Part shown: positions 15,392-27,014 of the stretch, piece after piece
How positions within the stretch are numbered: position 1 is the first letter of the stretch
How the letters are laid out: each line of letters starts with the position of its first letter
Source: Cliona cf. orientalis
Taxonomy: Eukaryota; Porifera; Demospongiae; Clionaida; Clionaidae
Reading direction: 5' to 3'
DNA length: 64,000 bases
Assembly (NCBI GenBank): GCA_963930775.1
Contig: OZ005690.1
Coordinates: 2,526,225 to 2,590,224, forward strand
Notes under the pieces: generated by a model
What the model saw: the letters and a program-made list of their open reading frames with translations, nothing else
Database searches by the model: none
Told to the model about the DNA's origin: nothing
Translations under genes and position numbers: made by a program

Positions 15392-16020
15392 GAACTCACT
15401 AGAGGCAGACTGCCATTGGTCACTATTGCTATTTCTTTAGTAGCAGAGGAGCAGCCTCCACCCAAGACAGCCACCACTGTCTCGTTGACCAAAGAGATAG
15501 CTCCTTCATGATCGCTCAACAGACCAACAGCTCTTATCCTGTTGCACTGTACAAAAAAAATGTGCAAAAGTGCATGCGCATGGATAAATCACGGACAAAT
15601 TCAATCAAGCAAACTTCGATTGTATGGCATAATTGTTGTATTATTATTTATACCAATAATTCAAGAATTTACCACAAAATTAATTAGCAGCAGCACTTAA
15701 TGTTGCTGATAGCACCTTCCAAATCTTAGGACAACATAATAAATGTTATGCATCTTTTAACTTCATCTCACCTGAGTATCCAACACAGTAGTGTACTGTA
15801 GCCTGACTCCAGGTAGGACGTTGCTGCTGGCGCTGTTTATTTCCTCCAAAGCTTGGTCGACCGCTGATACAACTCCAGACGTGTTCAACGTGGGAGCACT
15901 GCTCACCATCAGAGCAAAGTACACCGACGCAATTTCGTCATCATGGGCACAGTACACCGCTGTAAACGATGCTGTAGAAATCACAAGAGAAATGGCGTAT
16001 AATTTGGCTAGTAAGTCCAT
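6746..16020 (-). CDS. GABA-B-like class C GPCR, copy B (complete, 754 aa)
   Basis: Complete tandem paralogue of copy A, with 14 exons: 15772-16020, 15400-15546, 13001-13252, 12784-12849, 11786-11956, 11251-11442, 10528-10603, 9939-10028, 9335-9482, 8693-8819, 8359-8466, 7980-8123, 7411-7737 and 6746-6913 (stop TGA 6746-6748). Residues 1-25 form a signal peptide (MDLLAKLYAISLVIS...). About residues 26-415 form the bilobed ligand domain, with N-glycosylation sequons such as NETV and NATV. Seven helices follow in exons 9-13, and a short acidic tail ends ENSSKA. Exon lengths and phases match copy A exon for exon. The ligand-domain exons are nearly identical to copy A, whereas the signal peptide, exon 6 and helix 1 differ. 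The introns carry small inverted-repeat elements and simple repeats. Class is secure; ligand and coupling are unknown. Confidence 0.92.
7045..7215. mobile_element. Tc1/mariner-type MITE
   Basis: A 171-bp element in the last intron of receptor B. It is bounded by CAGTTGGACCTC and GAGGTTCGACTG (inverted with one mismatch) and flanked by TA at 7043-7044 and 7216-7217. No coding capacity. TA duplication and CAG-type ends fit a non-autonomous Tc1/mariner-like element. Confidence 0.75.
8490..8595. repeat. GA/CT microsatellite
   Basis: About 100 bases of nearly pure (GA)n with a few GGGAG interruptions, in the intron between exons 10 and 11 of receptor B. Long open frames here are low-complexity artefacts. 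Confidence 0.95.
10089..10286. mobile_element. MITE, 'GGGAAATTTTCGA' family, copy 1
   Basis: A 198-bp element in the intron between exons 7 and 8 of receptor B. Its ends are inverted around GGGAAATTTTCGA, flanked by TA, with internal repeats of GCGAAAGTTTTCTCC. A second copy lies at 12541-12708. Non-coding; superfamily not assigned, though TA flanks suggest Tc1/mariner-like mobilisation. Confidence 0.75.
12541..12708. mobile_element. MITE, 'GGGAAATTTTCGA' family, copy 2
   Basis: Same family as 10089-10286: it starts GCCGTATAGCGGGAAA, shares the internal CTTTCACGAATTTCG segment, and ends with the inverted copy TTTCCCGC. It sits in the intron between exons 4 and 5 of receptor B. The two copies differ at scattered sites, so they are independent insertions rather than a recent duplication. 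Confidence 0.72.
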
Positions 16021-17361
16021 GGCTTGCAGCTCCGCGACGGCTAGATCTCTCAGCCTAGTGCTGCTACGTCGACGTCGAACTGTTGTTGGTTAATTATCTC
16101 ACCATGGCGTAAATATCCGTACTTCCTTTCATACTTTAGCCCACGCCACAATGCGGTTCATCAACCGGACAAAGAGGACCGTTAACTACCGCGTTTCAAT
16201 AAGGCTTCTGCCACAGCCTCCTGGTCTGATAATCGCGTACTCGTCTATGGCGATACATGAAGTCATAAGGCTGAAATTTGACTTTACTTATTATACCCAG
16301 AGGTGGAGCGATGTAGATCTAGTGTGGCTGCAGTTAATCCGCCATTCGTAGAGATCTCCGAGGATCTAGGATCTAGGATCAACTGGTTACCACGTGGCAT
16401 TCGTCGATCGGTAATGATCGTCACAATGAAATGTCACTCAGTCTAGTGAATACCGGTATCCCATCTTCGAATCCCCTTCCCATACGGGATTCTACGTAAT
16501 GTAGCCATTGCAAAAATGCTGATCATTTCAGTGGATCTACTCAAGAAAAATAATTCAAATCAGTTTACTGGGCTCCCCGATCTATTTCAACGCACCGGAC
16601 CACATTCACCCCAGAACCGAGACCATTATCAAAGCATTATTATGGCCATCGTGTGGCAGGGAGCCATCATAGTGAACTCAAAGGACACAGCCATGATATT
16701 GATAATATTATCGTGGTGAATAGGTTGAGGGGCTCACAGTGACCTTAAGCTTCATGACGGGCATCATGAAAGAGATGAATTACCATGTATAAGTGCACAC
16801 ATGATGAGAATTGAACCTGTATTGAATTACGCAGCTCGGTATAGTCTACCAGCATCATTATATAATATACTAAACTGTTACTAGGAGCATAATTTACGCA
16901 CAGGTGTCCAAAAGTATAAGCCTATTTTGGTGTACGTGCTTCCAGAAACCAATTTAAGGAATCTCACGAGTGACTATGTCTTGCTTATGTATTATAGCTG
17001 CATTAAGTACGCGGCTGCAACATTCAGTGTACACAAATGACTGTTACAGTACTGTACATACTATTGCTGATTTAGTACATAATTATTATAACCATGCATC
17101 GTTATTGCAACAAATGGACAAAATGGCTTAAGTACAAGAGTTTGGAGTAATGTTGTGATTGGATATTGTCTTATACAGATCTAGAGAGGGTTACATTCAC
17201 AATCAAGCTTGTGTACACCAATGTGTACCCTAGGCCAATCTAGCACAACCTAGTGTAAGGTTATACAATCATTGGTGAGTACTATAATTCTATATACAAG
17301 AGAAAGGTTAAGGGTTACAATCTTGTGCACACCTTTGTGTATACATCTATTGCGTATTACG
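16021..17361. other. Intergenic region upstream of receptor B
   Basis: No supportable coding exon. The first ~100 bases must hold the promoter and 5' leader of receptor B; no clear TATA box is seen. Short open frames here lack splice-site or domain support. Confidence 0.6.
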
Positions 17362-20300
17362 TCATTTTAGTTCCCGATATCTGGTGTCTTGATTGTGGTT
17401 AGTGTAGCAAGGACTCTTGGTGTAAACTTGAGGTGTGCACCACACAAACAAAAACATGTTCACAAATCCTTGAAGAGAATCCCCAATTGCCTGAAGTAAA
17501 AAATTAATTATAGTATACATTGTCAGTACAGCAAAAAGTCTTGTGCACTAAACTTACAGCAAGCACAACCAAGATAGCAATCCAGTTGGCATGGTAGTAC
17601 TTCTTATCATTTACCATGATTGTAATATCAACAATAGTACTTATCGAGCGAAAACCAAGAAGAAACACACCAGCCAGCACTGGACGAAAGTTAACACCAG
17701 TTTGTGATTCCACTTGGCGATTAGCTACAGTATACCATTATTTTAAAATTGCATTTAATAACGTCTCATGGTACGTAGTTTATAGATATTACTTGGGGTT
17801 TTAACATTGATCCATTCATCACTACCATCGGCCATGGAACTTGTCAACTTATGTAGTTTGATGAATAGAAGCATGAATGAAATAATATTATAATAGTAAT
17901 TATTATTATCATCATACGTCTTGAGTCTTGCCATCGTCATACCCTCCTAATCTTTTAATATTAGTAATCGGCTGAGCTTCATTACTTGATTCCTGCAAGC
18001 AATTGAATAAACCAAATCCAGGCATCCTATACTGGCCAGATTGTCATCTTTCTAAAATTTAGGGTTACGACAATTGCATAGCCAAAAAATGCACAATTAC
18101 GTACTATCGTAATGGTCTATTACACTATAGGAAGAGATTATCACGGACCGTTATCACCCTTCTTTGACTCATGTGACCCATATTAATGCCGTTTGAGTCA
18201 TGTCATGTGACCAGGATTACTATAATAATAATTATTATATCATCATACGTCTTGAGTCTTGCCATCGTCTAATCTTTTAACAGTAGCAATCGGCTGAGAT
18301 TCATTACTTGATGCCTGCAAGCAATTAAATATACCAAATCCAGGCATCTTTAAGTTACTGGTCAGATTGTCATCTTTCTAAAATGACACAAAAAATGCAC
18401 AATTATTATCGTAATGGTCCATTACACTATAGAGAAGTATGGGAAGAGATAATAATAATTATGAACCGTTATTGAATCATGTGACCCATATTAATTAATA
18501 TCGTTTGAGTCATGTCATGTGACCAGTATTACTATGTTTTGAAAGATAAGCTATAAGACAGCTAGTATATTATAATATTATACGCTGCTGATTATCAACT
18601 GGCACAATGTCATAACTAGAGCTCTGTAGAGCACATACCCCGCGCGCACATCGCACAATCTATAGAATTGCTTTTGTGTGTATGGCTATAGCTAATTGAA
18701 CTTCAGAAAATTAGTGGAAATGCTGCTTAATTGTACGTAGCTACCGGAGGTTCCAGTGACAAAAAGCATGAGTCTCTCTGCACCAGATCTAGACTACTAG
18801 GAGATATGAACAGTTACTGATACTTTTAATATTTTGCTGTAATAATATAGCCATCTTTAGGGGTCTTGTCCAAAGTCCTTGTGGAAAAAATTAACGTCAT
18901 TATGACGTTAACATTTTACCCCCCTCCCCCCCCCCTCTTAATGTCACAGTATTTCAGCACAGATTCAATACTGAAACTCTGATTCTGCTCCATTTAGCCT
19001 ACACATTCGGTATTTGCTTGTATTCTACAGTGCTAGCTATGTCTTCATGGATTCATTGCATACCTGTGCTTCTGTAGCAGTTTCTTGCTTGCCTGTAGCT
19101 ACATGCACACTTTCAGCTAGGTAGTGCTTGATACAGCTGTCACAAAAATGCAAATTTTGACACTGCTGGAGGTGTGTCCAGACTTGTTCAACCACAAGAA
19201 TGCATAATCACAACTAAAGCTGACAATGCAGTTGTAAAACGTCATGGACCAAGACCCCCTCCCCCCTAACGTCATAATGACGTTAATTTTTCCACAAGGA
19301 CTTTGGACAAGCCCCCTTAATACATTATGACTTGGTTCCATAGGGCTGCAGATTTCAGCTCCATCAGCGGATGTGGATACTAGACTATAGATTTCACGAG
19401 CAGTATTAAATTTTTTGATTTCGACGATCATTACTGGTCATATTCTTGGCTACTTAGTTGTGCGCATGAGCAGAAAACACAATGGACATGCATTATGCAT
19501 TGAGTGCTAGGCACTGTCGATAGGCATGGCTACATTAGCCTACAAAAAGGCACTATTTGTGATGCCCGTGGACTGTGTCCATCAGATTTGACGCATAATG
19601 TTTACGAGTCACTTACATGCCAACATCTCGAGATATGGCGATTTTTGTGCTCACAACGACAACGACACAACCGATTACTTTTAATTACCTCTTGCTCATG
19701 CGCGTGGGGTAATTTAGCCAAGAACATAAATGTTAGCTATGACTGGTAAAGATCATTGAAATCAATAATGCTCGTAAAATCTGTAGTCTATCCGCATCCG
19801 CTGACAGCCTAGTAGTAGTCTAGATTTGGTGCGGAAAGAGTGCTTTTTGTCACAGGACCTCCGGTAGCTATACAATTAAGTAGCATTTCCACTAATTTTC
19901 TGAAGTTCATAAAATAATAGCCATGCACACAAAAACAACTCTATATAGATTGCGCAATGTGCGCGCGGGTATGTGCTTGCCGTTCATCCATTTCTAGTCA
20001 TAATTATGAGATTCATCATTAAATTTAAGAAATTGGTGCTGAGTCACTGATCATGCATGGGCATAACTGAAAATGTTAAAACCACTTTAGCACCAGGCTA
20101 GCTGCATGCATAGAACACAAAATAAACCAGCAGCTTAATCCTTTTTGTCCCAATCTCTGTAGTTATGTGTGCCATTAGTGTGATAAATAATATAATAATA
20201 TTATGACATTGTATTAAAGTGACAGCACAGCACGGCCCCATGGCATACGCAATTTGAGATTAAGTCCGGGTCAATTCGGCTCATGCTCCAATATTATATG

Positions 20301-21786
20301 CAATACAGAGCATAATAGTTATTCACTTTGTATTTTGGGGTTGTCAATAATTGATTTGCCTGAGATCGATATAAAACTAGAGCTCTGTAGAAGCCAGAGC
20401 TATTATAGTATGTGACTATCTGAACTTGGAGCGATTTTCTTTGACTCCAGGGTTCTATAGACATACGGTAGTGATTTTTGCTGAGTCATGATATAAGTGG
20501 TTTGTCCAGCTAGGCCATGGCGCGCAAGAGCTATAGGAGCTTAATAGGCCTATAGGCAGCCATCTGGCATAAATATTAATTGCTAATACTGGGACGAGGC
20601 TTTTACACATGCAGTGGTGCTTCATTAAAGGCTGTACCACCCCTCACTTTCAAATTTGTATAATTGTATACCAGATCATATAAAGGCATAGTCAGTGACT
20701 CATTCTGAATCACTAATTGCATTAATTACACAAAAGGACATAAGCTAGCCCCGGCCACTTGGTATGGACAGCTGCATAGTGGGTGATAACTCATATAGTA
20801 TCGTGATAAACTCGATTTTCTCACCGTGTTGGCTTTCTCACATAGATTAAAATACTTCTTCTTGCAATATTGTACGGTGATGTAGAGAATTATGCAAAGA
20901 ATAATTGCTCCAATTATTAACCAACTCCATAATTCATAGCCAAATAGCAACTCAAGATGGTTCCGATGAGCATCATGTGCATGAACATCAAAGGGGAAAG
21001 AAACATAGCACCAGCCTATAAAATGGCATAAAAAATACCATAGATGTCAAATAACAATCGTTATAATATTATAATGAAGTGTTACCAAGATCAACGACTT
21101 CAGCATATCCTAGCAGGTATAACCGCGCAAGCACTATGGTAAGTAAAAGGGGAAAACCCCAGCAGAGAACACTATACAGTGCAACAACAGCAGGTTTTTG
21201 ACACCATTCAGCCACTTTTCCTGTGAATTGGATATATTAAAATGATTATGCAATTATAGTATTGAATTATTGCGCTAGATTCTCACACAATAATTATTAC
21301 CTGGCATTGTGGTGACAATAAGAACGTATGATACAATAGCCAAGGTCCATAAGAATGAAGAAAGGGTACCCATGACAGCTAGGATGGCTTGAGCAGTACA
21401 CTGTATATCAGTATTGCTAAAGTCACTTCCATTGGGATGGTATGCTTCCATAAACTTTTCAAGGGTTTGCGTGGCACCCCAGATATGTGAAATAGCAAGT
21501 AGTAGATCAGCTATGGACAGCATCACCACAATATGCCTGATAACTATTAAAATTGAAGAGATATTTGAGCATTGTACACTGTAGCTATATAGCATAATGT
21601 CAGAAAAAAATCCTTACTTTTATTTGGCCATAGCTTAGAGCAGCAAACATGAAAAAATATCACGGTTAGTGCTCCAAGTAGAGACAGTCCAGAAAAGACA
21701 CCAGTAACGGCTTTCAAGGCCAGGATATACTGAGGGCGTGCTGAGAAATAATCGCTATCAGGTCTTGGAGTCAAGTCAACACCCAT
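17362..21786 (-). CDS. GPR157-like seven-transmembrane receptor (409 aa if all exons are used)
   Basis: Nine exons: 21618-21786, 21301-21543, 21086-21220, 20825-21015, 18249-18314, 17918-17992, 17793-17847, 17558-17724 and 17362-17490 (stop 17362-17364). Start is the ATG at 21784-21786. The sequence resembles the GPR157 / cAMP-receptor-like group: IVVMLSIADLLLAISH in helix 2, SSFLWTLAIVSYVLIV in helix 3, PLLLTIVLARLYLLG in helix 4, VFLLGFRSISTIVDI in helix 6 and GFVNMFLFVWCTP in helix 7. Vertebrate GPR157 is a Gq-coupled receptor of ciliated progenitors; ligand and site here are unknown. Exons five to seven encode the third intracellular loop. Exons five and six are duplicates of each other, and both are multiples of three. 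Exon seven (55 bp) rests on phase closure and weak splice sites; the rest is firm. Confidence 0.85.
17898..18536. repeat. Tandem duplication of an exon with flanking introns
   Basis: Two diverged direct units, about 17898-18226 and 18227-18536. Each contains an exon reading (minus strand) SSNE.QPI...KRL...DDGKTQD, the intron segment CCAAATCCAGGCATC, and the terminal CATGTCATGTGACCAG. The exons are 75 and 66 bp, both phase 0 on both sides. Confidence 0.85.
18631..19978. mobile_element. 1.35-kb foldback element with layered inverted repeats
   Basis: Lies in the 2.5-kb intron of the GPR157-like gene. The outer arms, about 18631-18800 and 19810-19978, pair imperfectly and start GCACATACCCCGCGCGCACA. 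A second pair inside (18857-18930 with 19250-19318) contains AACGTCATTATGACGTTAA. A third pair is 19340-19470 with 19690-19805. No protein is supported. It may be a composite of elements inserted into each other or a single foldback transposon. Confidence 0.72.
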
Positions 21787-22865
21787 GTTCACTCCTGAAG
21801 CATCCAGTGCTGTCACTGTGTAGCTCTAGCTAGCTAATAACGGATACTGCAAATGAGCACTTCTACTCAACTGTTGCCTAATTGAGTGTGGAATTATTAG
21901 GGTGTGCAGACTTGTGTACACTTATGATAGGCTGAATATGAGCTAGGGGGAGTCCCAGGGGAATACCATGGCAGATGAGCTAGGCTGCCATATAATAATA
22001 TGACCAATATTACATTGGCATACTATATACAATGAAACAGTACACACATATGTGTAGATTGGAAACCTTAATTAAGTTAAACATATGTGCACATCTGCTA
22101 TTGGTCACTATACTACAGGTTGCATGTGTATGATGGGAATGCCAGAGGGGAAGTACCAGGGGAACACCAGAATTGGATGAATGCACATACTTTTGGGGGT
22201 GACCTTGAAGAATTTTATATAAAAACAAACTACATAATAATAATAATATTATGCATTGAGTATATAGAGCCAACAGATCTTAGTAATAATGTTATTACTC
22301 TTGTGTACATTTTAGATTCCATCACGTAATTACATAATAATATTATTATAAGAGTCTGAGGTCAGTTGTTGTTAAATACCTGAAATAAAACAGAACTATT
22401 ATAACACTTATACATGTATGCTAAGTACAGGAACAATTCATAATAAATATTATTATATGAGGGGCTACCATGCATGCTTGAGCTCGTTCACATTTGCTTG
22501 CATTTGAGGCCATGCCCATAATAATAATAAAATTAATATGAATCCTGTATGCACTCTCATTGGTCAATATTAAAATTGAATTCCTGGTATGTAACTTTCC
22601 GAAAGAAGCTTACGTGAAGCATAAAAATAATAACTCTAGCTCATAGAGCACATACCCCATGTGCCATGCTATTACCAATATCACCCATACCTCTATGGGA
22701 GAGGTATGCATATGGGCGATAATTTTGGTAATGGCATGGCACGCAGGGTGTGATCTGCCTCAAGTTAAGCCTCTTGCTGCTCACAAACTTTCAGTGATTA
22801 TGGATCCATGATCACAAATCACTAAAAATTAATGTGCTAATGACCATGAGAAGCTCAATAAATCA
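21787..22865. other. Intergenic region between the receptor and kinase genes
   Basis: Upstream of the GPR157-like start and downstream of the kinase stop. Apart from the foldback listed separately, I see only AT-rich spacer with TAATATTATTA motifs and no supportable exon. Confidence 0.5.
22649..22751. repeat. Short foldback (about 100 bp)
   Basis: The left arm, with CACATACCCCATGTGCCATG and ATTACCAATATCACCCATA, pairs with the right arm TATGGGCGATAATTTTGGTAAT, GGCATGGCAC and GGGTGTG. It shares its first bases with the outer arm of the foldback at 18631, so the two may be related. Confidence 0.65.
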
Positions 22866-24746
22866 TTATCCCAACTCTATGTAATACCTACTTGATAAGA
22901 CATCTTGAGCTGCTACCTGACCTTCAGACGTGGGTATAAAGAGGCTAGACCACCACTGACGAAATGTTCGCTGCACATTGCACACAGTATTTATTTATCA
23001 TAATAATATTATTATACACACAATTATATATATAAATGATCTGCAATACCAAGAGCTAGTACATTAATTTTAGTGCATAGTAGTACATACTCTTCTAGCA
23101 TTCTTTCATATTATTGAGATCACTTTATAGAATATACCAGTCACCAACTGTAGGTGTTGAACAAACTGCTAAGTTAGCCATTCCCTACAGTCTTTTCTGC
23201 AGCTGTAGTATATAGCTGCTGTGGTTTATTTGGCTCAAAGGGACAGCCTCACTACAGTTTACACTGCTACATAACACTTAAATGCTTCTATTCGTGACGC
23301 CAATATGAAAGAACACTGTCTGCAATTTGCTAATGCATGCATGTACTCTTGGTTATTATACCTTTGTTCCTTTTGGTTCTTGAGGTACATCCTTGTGTGA
23401 GATGATATCCCAGGGTTGTTCGTGGTTTATTTCTTCAACCAAAGCCTGAAATTAATTAGAAATTCATGAATAATCAGTGTAATTAACCATCAGCTGAGGC
23501 TAACTTGATTTGGTTGGATATCCATGGAGCCAGACTGTCGAGATATCTCAGCAATGGTATCCGCTGCCTTGAAACGCTCAGAGGGCTTTTCTTTGATACA
23601 CTCGCTTGCTATTCTATAAAGGATGGAGTCCTTTTCAAGCCTATCTAACTTTTTTACATGATGCGAATGCCACGAATCTTTGCTGTCCTTCTTCTCTAGG
23701 TATTCTGGCTGTTGAGTACCCAGCTCTGACACCAGTACACCGTACATGTACATGTCAATGGATGTCTGTAGTTTTGGCCGAGATCTTACTGATGACTCTT
23801 GTAAAGTTCGTACAATATCAGGCTCTTGTGCCTCCTCTATATCATTAGGTGCATTCTCATTCCCCAAGTTAGGTGCCTGGTCATCTGCTTCTGCTTGAAC
23901 CTCAAGAGGCCGGTTATTCATTTCAATTGGCTGTTGCTGCTGACCATTAGTATCAAGAAGCAAGACCTCTGGTGGAAGATAACACATAGTACCAGGGTTG
24001 TGACTACTCCAGTCATTGTCGGATTTTATCTCCTTTGACTGACCGAAATCAGCTATCTTTGCAACCATCTTGTGTGAGAACGTACCCAGCAAGATGTTGC
24101 TGCTACTCAAGTCTCGATGCACTATAGGATAAGGCCTTTTCGTGTGGAGATAATCTAATCCTTGAGCGATCCCCAGAGCAATACTGATTTTGACGCTTTC
24201 AGTGATCTTTTGTTGCGGTGACTTTGATTTTGGCTCATCGGTCACTCCACGTGTATCACTACCCAGGGCCTGCGAATCCTCCACTGACTTAGCACTGTGA
24301 ACATAAGATGAAGGAGTATGACTCTTATTGGATCTAGATGAGATATACCTCTCTGGATGACCAATAAATTCGCAAAGATTGCACAATAGCTCTTCCATCA
24401 CCAGCATAGGGAGATTTCCATCCATCACAACACCGTAGAAGTGGACAATATTTGGATGCCTAAGATCACTCGCAAGACGACACTCTTGGAAAAATCTATG
24501 CAAGTCTAAACGGTTGGAATCGGTCAGGATCGCGTGGATACGTTTGACTCGTACATCAGCACCGTGATATTCAGCATGGATAGCTTTGGCAAAAGCACCG
24601 TGACCGAAATTGGAGACCAAGTCTATTCGAACTCTATCTTGTTCAATGATAAAATTTCGAGGAACCTTCAGTCGTTCGGCAATGGATTTGGGTGAGTGAC
24701 GGCACTCTTTTAGCTCACTAAACCGATTTGGGCTGTGTACAGCCAT
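22866..24746 (-). CDS. TKL-type serine/threonine protein kinase (476 aa)
   Basis: Three exons: 23505-24746, 23362-23445 and 22866-22970 (stop TAA 22866-22868). Start is the ATG of MAVHSPNRF; upstream in-frame codons exist but no better start. Single kinase domain: glycine loop GHGAF (48-52), VRVK lysine 68, alpha-C glutamate 88, HRDLSSSN (210-217), DFG (233-235), PPE in place of APE (258-260), DMYMYG (331-336). All catalytic residues are present, so it should be active. HRDLSSSN and general form suit the tyrosine-kinase-like group. Two long low-complexity inserts lie at about 134-183 and 264-329. The C-terminal tail is weakly supported: its last exon could instead be spliced at the GTAGCAG after GGTCAG. 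It is divergent from the Death-domain gene at 25004, with 257 bp between starts. Confidence 0.88.
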
Positions 24747-25003
24747 CATGAAAATGATAACCCGAGGGATAATCAGACGCTGAGGGCTAGCTATATACGT
24801 GGCGGAGGGGTAGCATAGAATGTGCATGCGCACTTAAGTGCAGAGACCACACCCACAAGTGCGGGGAGCATGCGCACTAATGCTCACTAAAGAATGAATT
24901 GCTTGTATGAAGTGGAAGTTTATTTTTGATGCTTAGAACAATATACATATGCATAAGGGGGCGGTACAGAGTTCATGCAGCAACACCTGTGCACAGATAA
25001 AAT
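24747..25003. promoter_or_regulatory. Bidirectional promoter with two GCATGCGCAC motifs
   Basis: A 257-bp gap separates the kinase and Death-domain starts. It contains GCATGCGCAC at 24824-24833 and 24868-24877, resembling the NRF-1 palindrome TGCGCATGCGCA, plus CCACACCCACAAGTGC. The second motif and its surroundings are preserved upstream of the duplicate gene at 30266-30366, which supports a regulatory role. Confidence 0.6.
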
Positions 25004-27014
25004 ATGGCGGCACTTTACGAGCATGACGAGGAAGCTCAAATCGCCGCCAGCAGTGATGAATCATCCACCGGTACCAGTTCCGTACAGGGAGTAACGAAGG
25101 AAGATGTCCGACGCTATTTCTCGGAAGTGACTTGTAATCTTCGCGTTTTAGGATCCCAACTGGGCCTAAAACCATATGAACTAGACGACCTTAGTCTTCG
25201 AGATCAATCTGATCCCAGGCAAATTTTGGTCAATGAATGTTTCAACAAAGACAAGATTAAGTCATGGCAACAGCTAGCCGATGTGCTGGAAAGACCTGCA
25301 TTGAATCAGGGGGCAATAGCTGAGAAAATAAGAGGAAAGTTTTTACGGCAGTCGTCCTTGGAGTCAGCAGCTAGTAGTGGTATATCTTCGCTCCATTCTC
25401 CGGATCCACTGTCACCAATGGAAATCAGTGGCAGGCATAAGCAAAATTAAATTAAGTATACTTCTAGAACATTTTGGTAGCTATCTTGAAATTTACTATG
25501 GCTTATGGTGTATATATAGAAAGCTAGGGTATCTATACACGGATCATTCCAATGTTATTAATAATTTATTATAACATATAAACAGATATTACCCTACCCG
25601 ATGCTGTCAATTTCATAATGAGGCTGACAAATCAAGAATTGCAGACGTTGGGTAATAATTTGCAACTAGATGAAGCTAGAGTTAAAGAAATAATCTCCCG
25701 ATATTACCATCTGAACGAGCAGCACCAACGACTGATGGAGCTGTGGTTCAGAAAGGAGAGTAATCCAACATGGGAAAAGCTACGTGAACCGATGGTATTT
25801 GATGGTTCACATCGAAGAGAATCATCCACTTCAACAGCTAGTACTTCAACAACACCGTACTCTCGAAAGGGTGAGATCTTATAGTAGAAGTATACTATTA
25901 GAAGGACCTGGTATGGTATGTGTGCACACTATTGTATCTTTATACGAGTGAGCATTTTCGTATCAATTACACCTTTAAGAATGATTTTCTCCCAGTTAAA
26001 ATTATTAATCTTCTCGTATCTTTAGAGTTCAAGATGATTTCTTCTAATGAGATGGAAATAAAAAGCCGATTTGCGTATCTGCTGGGTAGCATCCAATATG
26101 CTCTTGAAGCAAACAATGTGACAGGTGAAGATGTACGCCAGTTTCTGGTTAGGATTTTTTGTCGTGCCGGGGATTGCATACCTAAGACTGATAAAATAAG
26201 CGACATATTCGATTCTGTCACCGTCAATAACCTTTGGAGCTATGATAATCACGATGTATTAGAAAAATTAGTTAAGTGCTATCTTCCAGGCCACACATCT
26301 GAGATATCAGAGTATGTGAACCACCTTTCTGGATACTATGCCACCACTAAACTGATTGATTATGTCAAGGCTAAAAATCTTAGATGTTATGAAGAAGCTC
26401 CGAGTGAGCATTCGCTAGATAGATACACCACAGAACATTATCGAGAGCTGACCATAATTCTTGACATAGATGACAAATTGTCTCAGCTGTCCATGATGTA
26501 TGTACGAGATCTTTGGAAATCATTTGTAAACCGATTTAATATTCCATCTCTGACAGCTGTTATTGATAAAATCCTTGAAGGAAGCCTCCGAATAGTGTGG
26601 CTTGTTTTGCCTCATGTTGCTGACTTGATTTGCTGGGCAGCTAAGCAATCAGAAGAATTCTTTCGTGAACATGACATTGTATTTGTTGCAATTGATGATC
26701 ATATTCTCTACGATGCCAGAGTAATGGTAAGTGAATAATGTATAGCATAATAGTATGACGATTATCAATTTTCTTAAATCTTAGAAAGGAGGCGAAGATA
26801 CAAACTCTAAAAATTATATGGAAGTCAGTGCTACACACTCTATAGGAGACCCAGCATTATTACTAGATGACGCACCCACACATGCAAGAGAATCACATCA
26901 AGGCGGAATGCTAAATGGTCAGTGTATCACTCAGTATGGATTACTGTCTATTTATTTCTTTTTCCAATAGAAGGTGAAATAACTACCTTCAAGATGCGCT
27001 TTATTGAACTATAA
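25004..27014 (+). CDS. Death-Death gene copy C, truncated by an in-frame stop (529 aa)
   Basis: Exons 25004-25430, 25586-25870, 26026-26726, 26785-26917 and the start of 26971-27662. Death folds lie at about residues 30-125 (LRVLGSQLGLKPYELDDL...WQQLADVL) and 143-215 (LMELWFRK...TWEKLREPM). Exon 3 encodes a mostly helical domain (about 236-470) containing LWSYDN and GSLRIVWLVL, which I cannot name. In exon 5 the codon after IEL is TAA (27012-27014), where copy D has CAA. Translation would stop before the second helical domain and all ankyrin repeats. Exon 1 ends at a non-canonical G|GCAGGC donor, placed by homology to the older paralogue. The Death domains remain intact, so a short adaptor-like product is possible. 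Alternatively it is a recent pseudogene or an assembly error. Confidence 0.82.
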
